Below, piece by piece: positions 15,632-22,843 of a DNA stretch of 29,990 bases. Origin of the DNA: CAYTTA01 sp964440655 (lineage in GTDB: Bacteria; Bacteroidota; Rhodothermia; Balneolales; Balneolaceae); the NCBI GenBank assembly GCA_964440655.1, contig CAYTTA010000027.1, forward strand, positions 1-29,990, written 5' to 3'. Position 1 is the first letter of the stretch. Each line of letters starts with the position of its first letter. The notes beneath the pieces are model-generated. The model was not told the DNA's origin and did no database searches. It saw only the letters and a list, made by a program, of their open reading frames with translations. A program made the translations under genes and the position numbers.

Positions 15632-17296
15632 ATGTCGGGGAATCACACCGATAATATGTCGAATATTGATTTTGATACACTGGAGAAGAAGACCGTACAG
15701 GAACTGAAACAGATTGCCCGCGAACTGGAGCTTCGCGGGGTTACCGGGTTGAAGAAGCAGAATCTGATCGAGAGAATCCGGGAGGCTGCAACCCCGGATA
15801 GAGCCACCTCCAATACGGCCACCCAGAAGACACTTTTTGAAGAGGAGGGAGTGGTGAAATCCCGGTCCCGGGCTGACAATCCCTCGGGCAGGGAGGAATC
15901 ACCCCGGCGCTCCTACCGGTACGAACGGGTGTACGACTCTCGTCTTCCGGATGATGATGAAGATGATGATCTGCCGGAGGAGGAGGAAGAGCTTGAGGAG
16001 GAGACGGCAACACCCTATGGACAGAGCCACATCCAGAGCTACGATCTGGAGGAGCCGGAACCCCGTCGTGGCCGGGTCCAGCGGGTTCAGCGGAAAGGAA
16101 AAAAGCATGTGAGCAATGTGCTTCCGGAATCGGATGCCCGGACGCTTGATGACCGGCTGAACGAGATCCGGCCCCAGCTGGGCAAGTTTCTGCTCAATGA
16201 AGGTACACTGGAGATCCTGCCCGACGGATATGGTTTCCTGCGGTCGGTGAACTACAACTACAAGGCGAGTCCCGACGACATCTACGTCTCGCCCTCCCAG
16301 ATCAAACGGTTCCGGCTCAAACAGGGGGACTGTGTGATCGGGATCATCCGCCCGCCGAAAGTGGGTGAACGCTATTTTGCCCTGCTCCGAGTGGAGGGAG
16401 TGAACGGAAAGATCCCGCGGGATATGGACAACCGCACCGATTTTGAGGATCTGCTCCCGATCTATCCCAATGAGCGGTTCAAGCTGGAGACCCATCCTTC
16501 GAACTACACCACACGCATCATCGATCTCTTTACCCCGGTCGGAAAGGGGCAGCGCGGTCTGATTGTCGCCCAGCCCAAGACGGGGAAGACCACCATTCTC
16601 CGGGATATCGCCAATGCGGTCTCCGCCAACCATCCCGATACGAAGATCATCATCCTGCTCATTGACGAACGCCCCGAGGAGGTGACCGAGATGGATCGTT
16701 CGGTGAAGAGTGCCGAAGTGGTGGCCTCCACCTTCGACGAGAAGCCGGAGAATCACATCGGACTCTCCGAGATTGTCTTCGAAAAGGCCAAACGGCTGGT
16801 CGAGAGCGGACACGATGTACTTCTGCTGATGGACTCCATCACCCGCCTGGCACGCGCCTACAACATCGGTGCCGGCAGTTCGGGTCGCACCATGACGGGC
16901 GGGGTGGACTCGGAAGCGCTCAAGGCCCCGCGCCAGCTCTTCACATCGGCCCGGAATATCGAGAATGGAGGAAGCCTGACCATTATCGCAACCGCCCTGA
17001 TTGATACCGGCTCCCGTATGGACGATGTGATTTTCGAAGAGTTCAAGGGGACCGGTAACATGGAGATCGTTCTGGACCGTCGTCTCTCCGACCGCCGGAT
17101 CTACCCTGCCATCGATATTTTCAAGAGCGGTACCCGTCGGGAGGAGCTTCTTGTTCCGGAAGAGGAGCGGGAGAAGGTGATCCTGCTGCGTCGATACCTG
17201 AACAACATGAACTCCTTCGAGGCGATGGAGTTCCTGCTCGACAAGATGAAAGGAACCTCCAACAACGAGGAGTTCCTCCTCTCCATGAACCGGTAG
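15632..17296 (+). CDS. rho: transcription termination factor Rho
   Basis: A hexameric RNA helicase that ends transcription at Rho-dependent sites. Domains in order: an N-terminal helical Rho_N/SAP-like segment (about residues 14-50), a poorly conserved charged linker, the cold-shock-like RNA-binding domain (about 185-255, with LPDGYGFLRS and DDIYVSPSQIKRF), then the ATPase core. Walker A is QPKTGKTT with Lys319; then LLIDERPEEVTEMDR, the Walker B region DVLLLMDSITRLARAYN, the Q-loop VDSEALKAPRQLF and the R-loop DTGSRMDDVIFEEFKGTGNME. At 554 residues it is far longer than E. coli Rho (419); most of the excess is the linker, which contains an Asp/Glu-only cluster at about 108-126 followed by basic residues. 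Confidence 0.97.
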   Translation: MSGNHTDNMSNIDFDTLEKKTVQELKQIARELELRGVTGLKKQNLIERIREAATPDRATSNTATQKTLFEEEGVVKSRSRADNPSGREESPRRSYRYERVYDSRLPDDDEDDDLPEEEEELEEETATPYGQSHIQSYDLEEPEPRRGRVQRVQRKGKKHVSNVLPESDARTLDDRLNEIRPQLGKFLLNEGTLEILPDGYGFLRSVNYNYKASPDDIYVSPSQIKRFRLKQGDCVIGIIRPPKVGERYFALLRVEGVNGKIPRDMDNRTDFEDLLPIYPNERFKLETHPSNYTTRIIDLFTPVGKGQRGLIVAQPKTGKTTILRDIANAVSANHPDTKIIILLIDERPEEVTEMDRSVKSAEVVASTFDEKPENHIGLSEIVFEKAKRLVESGHDVLLLMDSITRLARAYNIGAGSSGRTMTGGVDSEALKAPRQLFTSARNIENGGSLTIIATALIDTGSRMDDVIFEEFKGTGNMEIVLDRRLSDRRIYPAIDIFKSGTRREELLVPEEEREKVILLRRYLNNMNSFEAMEFLLDKMKGTSNNEEFLLSMNR

Positions 17297-17354
17297 CGGA
17301 CCGCGTTAGATCAGAACCGGAACCTGCTCCGGGAATCCGGACGCGTGCTCTTCC

Positions 17355-17385
17355 AAACCGGAGATCGTGCCCCGATCCCGGTTTT
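17355..17385. terminator. bidirectional hairpin terminator between rho and the MBL gene
   Basis: AAACCGG-A-GATCG (17355-17367) pairs with CGATC-CCGGTTT (17373-17384) around loop TGCCC, giving a 12-bp stem with one bulged A. TTTT ends the plus strand and TTT the minus strand. It lies between convergent genes, so it can serve both; the T-tract is short. The remaining spacer 17297-17354 shows nothing else. Confidence 0.7.
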
Positions 17386-17391
17386 CAGAGT

Positions 17392-18234
17392 TCAGCTCTC
17401 CACCAGCACGTAATTGCGATCCCGGTCCCGGAGAATCTGCCCGTTCTTCCGGAAGAGGGAGTGGTAGAAAAACAGATAGGCATTGCTCTGCAGGGCATCC
17501 CTGAGCAGCAGGGTCTTCACTTTCCGTGCCCTGACCGGGTCGAAATCCGCCTCTTTCACGACATAGCGGTTCAGGTGGTGCTCCGTGGGAATCAGATCTC
17601 CGGGGTACCAGGCAGACTTTCCCTCATCCCCGATATGTACGATCTGATGCCCCGGTGTATGCCCGCCGGTCAGCAGCAGGCGGATTCCGGGAAGCAGGGT
17701 GTAGGAGTCGTTTTCAATGAAATGGATCCGGCGGTCGGCGGCAAGCCGGTACAGCTCATCCATCCGGTATTCGGAGCCGGTTGAGTCCGTCCTGCTCTGC
17801 TCCCGAAGGGCGTGCTCCCACTCCCGCTTCTGCACGAGCCAGACCGCATTGGGAAAGGTCAGGGTGGTCCGGAGGTCCGGCCCCAGATGGGTCGAACCGG
17901 CCACATGGTCGTAGTGCAGGTGACTCAGCACCACGAAATCGATCGATTCGGGGGAGAAGCCGAAGATCTCCAGGTTGGTGACGGCGTTGGAGGTGCCTTC
18001 GTAGCTGCTGCCGTGGTCCAGCCCCCATCCAAGCCCCGCATCCAGAAGAATGGTGGTCTCGCCGTCTCTGACCAGCAGGGGATCGATGCCCACCACGTCG
18101 GAACGCTGCGGACCGGCAGGCTCTTTCTTCAGCTCCTCCAGCCGCGCAGGCGCGATCTTGGACAGGAACCCGTCGGAAGAGGTTTCGAAAAACCCTTCAC
18201 TCAGCTGCTCGATTTCAAATCTTCCGATCCTCAT
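17392..18234 (-). CDS. MBL-fold metallo-hydrolase
   Basis: A metallo-beta-lactamase-fold hydrolase of 280 residues, cytoplasmic since no signal peptide is seen. The metal-binding motif HLHYDH is complete (His105, His107, Asp109, His110), followed by the third-ligand motif GGHTPGHQ and the bridging Asp in WYPGDLIPTEHH. The N-terminal half has DPLLVRDGETTILLDAGLGWG, the usual first strands of the fold. This subgroup includes lactonases, thioesterases and other esterases; no residue I can see picks one, so the substrate is left open. It starts 14 bases after sppA on the same strand, so they are probably co-transcribed, and it ends at a terminator shared with rho. Confidence 0.9.
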   Translation of the reverse strand: MRIGRFEIEQLSEGFFETSSDGFLSKIAPARLEELKKEPAGPQRSDVVGIDPLLVRDGETTILLDAGLGWGLDHGSSYEGTSNAVTNLEIFGFSPESIDFVVLSHLHYDHVAGSTHLGPDLRTTLTFPNAVWLVQKREWEHALREQSRTDSTGSEYRMDELYRLAADRRIHFIENDSYTLLPGIRLLLTGGHTPGHQIVHIGDEGKSAWYPGDLIPTEHHLNRYVVKEADFDPVRARKVKTLLLRDALQSNAYLFFYHSLFRKNGQILRDRDRNYVLVES

Positions 18235-18235
18235 T

Positions 18236-18434
18236 CAAAAAGATCTCTTCACTGGATGGTGAAGTGCAGTGGGAGAAGGGCCCATGTTCTGCCCGACATC
18301 CCCTCAGAGGCAACCAATTCATCCCAGGGATGGAGCGTTCCGGTTCCCGCGGCCGGCAGAGGCAGAAGAGATCGGGTCCATGCGGCAATCCGGGTACCCG
18401 CCGAACTGAAAATGAGTTCAAAGAGATCTTTTTG
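18236..18434. repeat. 14-nt perfect inverted repeats around the 3' end of sppA
   Basis: CAAAAAGATCTCTT at 18236-18249 and its exact complement AAGAGATCTTTTTG at 18421-18434 enclose about 171 bases coding for the last SppA residues. The first copy reaches the sppA stop codon. Confidence 0.85.
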
Positions 18435-20048
18435 TCGCGGGAAGTTCACCGTGGAGTAGTCGGTGATTCCGGCCCGGTCGGCCGCCAGCTGAAGCGCTGT
18501 CTCCAATGTGCCCAGCCGGTCGACCAGATTTATCTCCGCAGCCCGTTCGCCGATCCAGATCCGACCCTGTGCAACCCGGTGTACCTCGTCCCGGGACATC
18601 CCTCTGCGTTCGGAAACCCGATCGAGGAAGGTTTCATATCCGTTTTCCACGATCCGCTGCATCGCATCTCTCTCATAAGGTTCCAGCTGGCGGTTCATGA
18701 ATTCCAGATCGGCGTGATCGTGCGATTTGAACTCGTCGAAATGGATTCCCAGCTTTTCGTTGAACAGCTCCCGGGCATTGAAGAGCATGCTGTAGATGCC
18801 GATCGATCCGGTGATGGTGTTAGGGGAGGCGACCACCGCGTCGGCCCCCATGGCGATGTAGTATCCGCCCGATGCGGCCACACCCCCCATGTAGGCGATC
18901 ACCGGCTTTTTCGAGGCAGCATCCCGGATGATGCCCCGGATCAGTTCCGAGGTGGAGAGGGCCCCGCCCCCGCTGTCGATGTGAATGACAATCGCCTTCA
19001 CATCGTCATCATCCAGTGCAGCCTTCAGGGACTCCTTCATCCCTTTGGCCGTAATGACCGGTTCGCTGGCATAGGGTGACTCAACCGCCTGCGGAATGAT
19101 GATGCCCGAGGCGTAGATCACAGCGATCCGGTCCCGGCTTCCGGTCCGCTCCACTCCGGCGGAACGGGCGGTGACCCGGCTGTAGCGATTGAAGGAGACC
19201 GTACGGATCTCCTGATCTTCTTCCATTCCCAGCCGGCTGCGGAGGGCCTGCTCCACCTGACCCGGATGGGCGATCGCATCGATAAGCCCGCTCTCCAGTG
19301 CCCGCCGGACGCTGTTGGATGGGATCTCGTTCAACAGCTCTTCGATCTGCCGGCGCGGAAGCCCCCGGTTCTCTTCCACCGCACGGATGAAGGTGTCGGA
19401 AATGCCATTGATCAGCTCCATCATCTGTTCACGGTTTTCGGGCGAGCTGTCCCGGCGTGTGAACGACTCGACGGCCGATTTCCAGGCTCCCACCCGTACG
19501 ATCTCCGGCTCCACCCCGATCTTGTCGAGCAGGCTGCTGTAGTAGGCGATCTGCATGACAAACCCGTTGAACTCGAATCTTGTCTCCGGGGGCGCAAATA
19601 TCGAATCGGCCAGGGTGGCGAGGAAATAGGCGTTTTCGTTCAAGCCGATATCATCGGTCGAGGCGTAGATGAATTTCCCGCTCTCTCGGAACTTCCGGAT
19701 CTCCTCGTAGGCACTCTCCAGGTTGGCCCAGCTGGTCTGGAGCGGATTGAGCCGGAGCCAGATTCCTTCAATCCGGGCATCGGCAGCCGCTTTTTCAAGA
19801 TTCTCTCGAAGAGACTCCAGGGAGACCTGATCCCCCGGCAGGGGATTGAAAAGCGGTCCGAAGGGGTCGTGAATCGTACGCGCCGGAATATCTCCGGCCA
19901 GATCGATGGTGAGGATGGTACCCGAACGGATATAGGGTTCCGGTTCTGAGGTTCCCCGGAGAAGGCTGATGAAGAAGATGAGAAAAAGCAGAAAGAGGCC
20001 GATGATTGTTCCGAGGATGGATGCCAGCAGAACCTTCAGAAATTTCAT
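18249..20048 (-). CDS. sppA: signal peptide peptidase SppA, long (67K-type) form
   Basis: A membrane-bound serine protease that degrades cleaved signal peptides. Residues 5-30 are a strong N-terminal membrane anchor. The protein has the double-domain arrangement of E. coli SppA: an N-terminal half carrying the general-base Lys190 in GAWKSAVESF, and a C-terminal half carrying the nucleophile Ser393 in GGVAASGGYYIAMGAD, with VIHIDSGGGALSTSELI and SPNTITGSIGI nearby. The start is set at 20048 (MKFLKVLLAS), giving 599 residues; a longer in-frame reading from 20150 crosses an 11-nt repeat array and adds low-complexity residues. It is divergent from the alanine racemase gene and followed by the MBL gene. 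Confidence 0.94.
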   Translation of the reverse strand: MKFLKVLLASILGTIIGLFLLFLIFFISLLRGTSEPEPYIRSGTILTIDLAGDIPARTIHDPFGPLFNPLPGDQVSLESLRENLEKAAADARIEGIWLRLNPLQTSWANLESAYEEIRKFRESGKFIYASTDDIGLNENAYFLATLADSIFAPPETRFEFNGFVMQIAYYSSLLDKIGVEPEIVRVGAWKSAVESFTRRDSSPENREQMMELINGISDTFIRAVEENRGLPRRQIEELLNEIPSNSVRRALESGLIDAIAHPGQVEQALRSRLGMEEDQEIRTVSFNRYSRVTARSAGVERTGSRDRIAVIYASGIIIPQAVESPYASEPVITAKGMKESLKAALDDDDVKAIVIHIDSGGGALSTSELIRGIIRDAASKKPVIAYMGGVAASGGYYIAMGADAVVASPNTITGSIGIYSMLFNARELFNEKLGIHFDEFKSHDHADLEFMNRQLEPYERDAMQRIVENGYETFLDRVSERRGMSRDEVHRVAQGRIWIGERAAEINLVDRLGTLETALQLAADRAGITDYSTVNFPRQKDLFELIFSSAGTRIAAWTRSLLPLPAAGTGTLHPWDELVASEGMSGRTWALLPLHFTIQ

Positions 20049-20099
20049 GTGATCGGGTTTGTCTTGGGAGTGAAAAAGCCGGTGAAACTGCCTATCCTT

Positions 20100-20154
20100 C
20101 CGGCACGCAACCGGCACGCAACCGGCACGCAACCGGCACGCAACCGGCACGCCC
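20100..20154. repeat. 11-nt tandem repeat, five units, between sppA and alr
   Basis: CCGGCACGCAA is repeated four times exactly from 20100 to 20143, with a fifth imperfect unit to 20154. It lies in the 166-base spacer between divergent genes, where promoters for both should be. No good TAnnTTTG match is visible on either strand. Confidence 0.95.
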
Positions 20155-20214
20155 GTTTACCTCCGGCGGTGGACTGGAAAATACGCCCCGGACATCCGGA
20201 AAACATAAAAAAAT

Positions 20215-21324
20215 ATGCAGATCAATCCACGCTCACCTCGAAAGGAGCCGGCGCCTCCTCTGCCGGTGGATCATTCCGATTCAACCGCCACGATCCATCT
20301 GGATCGCCTCGGTTACAATCTGGAGGTGCTGAAAGAGAAGTCCGGCAGAGACCGGGTGATGGCGGTGATCAAGGCCGATGCCTACGGTCACGGAGCGGTC
20401 GCAATCGCTCGGTACCTTGAGAAGCGTGTGGAGTGGTTTGCGGTCGCGACGATCGATGAGGGGATCCAGTTGCGGGATTCCGGAATCGGGACACCCATCC
20501 TTGTATTCGGGGCGCCCCGGGAGGAAACCGCTCCGCTTTACCGGAGATACCGGCTGGCGGCGACCATTAGCTGCCCGGACCATTTCCGTCTTCTGCTTCC
20601 CGGAACGCAATGCCACCTGAGGTACGATACGGGGATGCGCCGGTCGGGTTTCTATCCAGAGCAGACCGAAGAGGTGCTGCGGCTGATGGAGGAGCATCCG
20701 GAGCTGATCTGCGAGGGAATCTACTCCCACTACGCGACCGCCGATGAAGAAGATTCGGATTTCGTGGGGCATCAGAACACCCTGTTCCGGCAGATCTGCT
20801 CACGATTCTCCCCGGAGATCACGGCGCACATGAGCAACTCGGCGGCGGTGCTGCATTATAACGTGGAGCATTTCGACATGATCCGGGTCGGAATCGGCCT
20901 GCACGGCTATAGTTCGGGGCTTATCCCGGCAGAGGGGCTCCGGCCTGTCCTGGAGTGGCAGACCTCGCTTCATCAGATCCGCCGGGTCCGAAAGGGAGAG
21001 GGGGTGAGCTACAACCTGACCTGGCGGGCTCCGCATGACGGCTACCTGGCGACCCTGCCGGTAGGCTATGCGGACGGGGTCCCCCGTTCGCTCAGCAACC
21101 GCCTTCGGGTAGTTGCAGCGGGAAAGAAGGTTCCCGTGGTCGGGAATATTACCATGGATTGCTGCATGATCTTCCTGGGAGAGGAGCCGCTACCGGAGGG
21201 AACCACGGTGCAGCTGATGGGAGGGGAGGCGTGGCCGGCAAACCGCTGGGCGACAGAGGCGGGTACCAATACCCATGAACTGCTCTGCCGCCTCACCCAG
21301 CGGGTGCGCCGGCTCTATCTCTGA
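20215..21324 (+). CDS. alr: alanine racemase
   Basis: A PLP enzyme that interconverts L- and D-alanine and supplies D-alanine for peptidoglycan. It is a fold-type III enzyme of 369 residues. Seen: the Schiff-base Lys53 in VIKADAYGHGA, the domain motif RYDTGMRRSGF, SNSAAVLHYNVEHFDMIRVGIGLHGY, the catalytic Tyr266 in GVSYNLTW, the second substrate region PVGYADGVPRSLSN, and GNITMDCCMIF. The ATG at 20215 gives about 25 residues before the conserved TIHLDRLGYNL and no better ATG lies closer. It is transcribed alone, divergent from sppA. Its last 10 bases overlap the end of the convergent FKBP-type gene, within an 18-nt palindrome. Confidence 0.95.
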   Translation: MQINPRSPRKEPAPPLPVDHSDSTATIHLDRLGYNLEVLKEKSGRDRVMAVIKADAYGHGAVAIARYLEKRVEWFAVATIDEGIQLRDSGIGTPILVFGAPREETAPLYRRYRLAATISCPDHFRLLLPGTQCHLRYDTGMRRSGFYPEQTEEVLRLMEEHPELICEGIYSHYATADEEDSDFVGHQNTLFRQICSRFSPEITAHMSNSAAVLHYNVEHFDMIRVGIGLHGYSSGLIPAEGLRPVLEWQTSLHQIRRVRKGEGVSYNLTWRAPHDGYLATLPVGYADGVPRSLSNRLRVVAAGKKVPVVGNITMDCCMIFLGEEPLPEGTTVQLMGGEAWPANRWATEAGTNTHELLCRLTQRVRRLYL

Positions 21325-21788
21325 TGGATATCCATCAGCTCGAAATCATAGACAAGCGTATCGGCCAGTCCTTCGTACCCCAGCTGCGGCGGCACCACAA
21401 TGACGCGGCGTTCTCCGAGGTGCATGCCGAGTACTCCGCGATAGAGTCCTTCCGTGGCATTTTCCGGAAGATTGGCCACCGTCCACTGGTCCGGCGTGGT
21501 GCGGCCGTTGGCCCATGAGGATTGACGGACCTCTCCGTCGGCCGTCCGCAGGGTGAGAAACCCTTCAATGATGTCGATCGCCTGGACCGACCACCCCTCT
21601 CCTTTACGGATCACATACCACTTGAGTCCCCCGTCGTCCTCGACCGGTGCGATCCCGCTTGTATCGGGCAGCTCGGGAACGGTGGTGAAGTCGGGCGGGC
21701 TCATCCAGGGATTCCCCGAGCCGTCGCATCCGGCGGCAAGCAGGACGACCAGCGGGATCATCAGCCAGAAAAATAAAGGGGTTCTCAT
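21315..21788 (-). CDS. FKBP-type peptidyl-prolyl isomerase lipoprotein
   Basis: A probable envelope lipoprotein folding factor. The start at 21788 gives MRTPLFFWLMIPLVVLLAAGC, a lipoprotein signal with lipobox LAAGC (Cys21). The mature part has FKBP-like strands: LKWYVIRKGEG, WANGRTTPDQWTV, EGLYRGVLGMHLGERRVIVVPPQLGYEG and LVYDFELMDI, matching the family pattern of G-E-x-R, PP-x-LGYG and D-x-ELxDI. Several aromatic active-site positions look changed, so isomerase activity is not assured. A longer start at 21848 overlaps the tatC stop as ATGA and would add 20 residues before the signal; coupling would favour it, the lipobox geometry the shorter start. It is the last gene of the minus-strand cluster. 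Confidence 0.75.
   Translation of the reverse strand: MRTPLFFWLMIPLVVLLAAGCDGSGNPWMSPPDFTTVPELPDTSGIAPVEDDGGLKWYVIRKGEGWSVQAIDIIEGFLTLRTADGEVRQSSWANGRTTPDQWTVANLPENATEGLYRGVLGMHLGERRVIVVPPQLGYEGLADTLVYDFELMDIHQR
21321..21338. other. 18-nt perfect palindrome at the alr/PPIase convergent ends
   Basis: CTGATGGATATCCATCAG reads the same on both strands. It contains the alr stop (TGA at 21322-21324) and codes for the final residues MDIHQ of the opposing gene. There is no T-tract, so it is not a standard intrinsic terminator. Confidence 0.85.
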
Positions 21789-21844
21789 TTCGGAACGGCA
21801 CATGTTCTGTATCTTCATCGTTTTATTCTCCGCAGAGTTGGGTC

Positions 21845-22720
21845 TCATGAATCATCCATTCCGTTATCACTTCCGGTAAATGCCCGCTCCATATCCCGTT
21901 CTCGCTGCCGGTTGGCAAAAACGCTTATGTAGATCGAAAGCTGGTAGAGTGCCATGATCGGCACCGCGACCATGATCTGGGAAACCGGGTCGGGCGGGGT
22001 GAGAAAAGCACCCAGAATCAGTGCACCCAGGATGGAATGTCGGCGGTAGGTGCGAAGGAAATCGGGTGTGAGCAGTCCGATTCTCGAGAGATAGTAACTC
22101 ACCACCGGAATCTGGAACAGGATCCCACAGGCAAGTACCCAGAGGGCGATGGAGGAGAAATATTCGTTCACATCGAACTCATTGGTGATAAGATCCGAGA
22201 TGATGAACTGCGTGAAAAACTGCAGGGCGAAAGGGACCAGGATGAAGTAGCCGAAACAGATCCCCAGCAAAAAGAAAAAAGAGATGAAGGCGACGTTCAG
22301 CCAGGTTTTTACTTTTTCCTGGGTCTCGAGGGCCGGCTCGATGAAGGCGTACATCTGGTAGAAAAGTACCGGTGAGCCGATGATCCCCCCGGCGATGATG
22401 AGACTGCCCCAGTAGGTGAAGAACTGGCCGGGAAGTCTCCGGCTGATAAGCTGCAGATCCTGGGCATTGATCGGCATGATGTCGTACATGAAGAAATCGG
22501 CGCGTGCGGGCCCCAGTATGATCTTGCCGATAATCAGATCGGAATAGAAGAAAGCCACAATCACGCCGAACAGAAGGCCGGCGAGACCCTTGAAGATACG
22601 CCAGCGCAGCTCCTCAAGGTGATCGAGGAAGGACATGCCGGCAGCAGGATCCGGTTTCGGAGCCTTCGCCCGGGGCAAAAGGGCTCCCATGATCCCGCGT
22701 TTCTTCGTTTCCTGGCTCAT
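21845..22720 (-). CDS. tatC: Sec-independent protein translocase subunit TatC
   Basis: The inner-membrane receptor of the twin-arginine pathway, which exports folded proteins. It has 291 residues and about six membrane helices. The N-terminal signature SFLDHLEELRWRI (about residues 30-42) holds the acidic residues that contact the twin-arginine signal; later marks are FFTYWGSLIIAGG, SPVLFYQMYAFIEPAL and the C-terminal AFLTPPDPVSQIMVAVP. The first 28 residues are a longer-than-usual basic N-terminus. No tatA or tatB is in the window, so partners must be elsewhere. A possible -7-like box (CAAACTTTTA on the plus strand, 22725-22734) is only a few bases from the start, which would give a nearly leaderless transcript; weak evidence. 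Confidence 0.96.
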   Translation of the reverse strand: MSQETKKRGIMGALLPRAKAPKPDPAAGMSFLDHLEELRWRIFKGLAGLLFGVIVAFFYSDLIIGKIILGPARADFFMYDIMPINAQDLQLISRRLPGQFFTYWGSLIIAGGIIGSPVLFYQMYAFIEPALETQEKVKTWLNVAFISFFFLLGICFGYFILVPFALQFFTQFIISDLITNEFDVNEYFSSIALWVLACGILFQIPVVSYYLSRIGLLTPDFLRTYRRHSILGALILGAFLTPPDPVSQIMVAVPIMALYQLSIYISVFANRQRERDMERAFTGSDNGMDDS

Positions 22721-22775
22721 TTGTCAAACTTTTAGTGCCCGACTCGATTCGGTCCGAAATATTCCCCTGATCCTG

Positions 22776-22831
22776 TGTGACTGCAACGAAGTACCGCAGT
22801 CACAACCGCCACCATCAACGGAGATGGTGGC
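22776..22831 (-). other. two adjacent 9-bp hairpins between glyA and tatC
   Basis: TGTGACTGC (22776-22784) pairs with GCAGTCACA (22796-22804), and GCCACCATC (22808-22816) pairs with GATGGTGGC (22823-22831). Both stems are perfect and separated by three bases. Neither has a T-tract on the minus strand, so they are candidate RNA-processing, stability or partial-termination structures after glyA. Confidence 0.6.
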
Positions 22832-22843
22832 AGACACCCCTTA

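Noticed and set aside
20100..20154. Replication iterons or a CRISPR leader
   Set aside because: Eleven-base contiguous units without spacers, no replication initiator gene in the window, and flanking genes are ordinary chromosomal ones.
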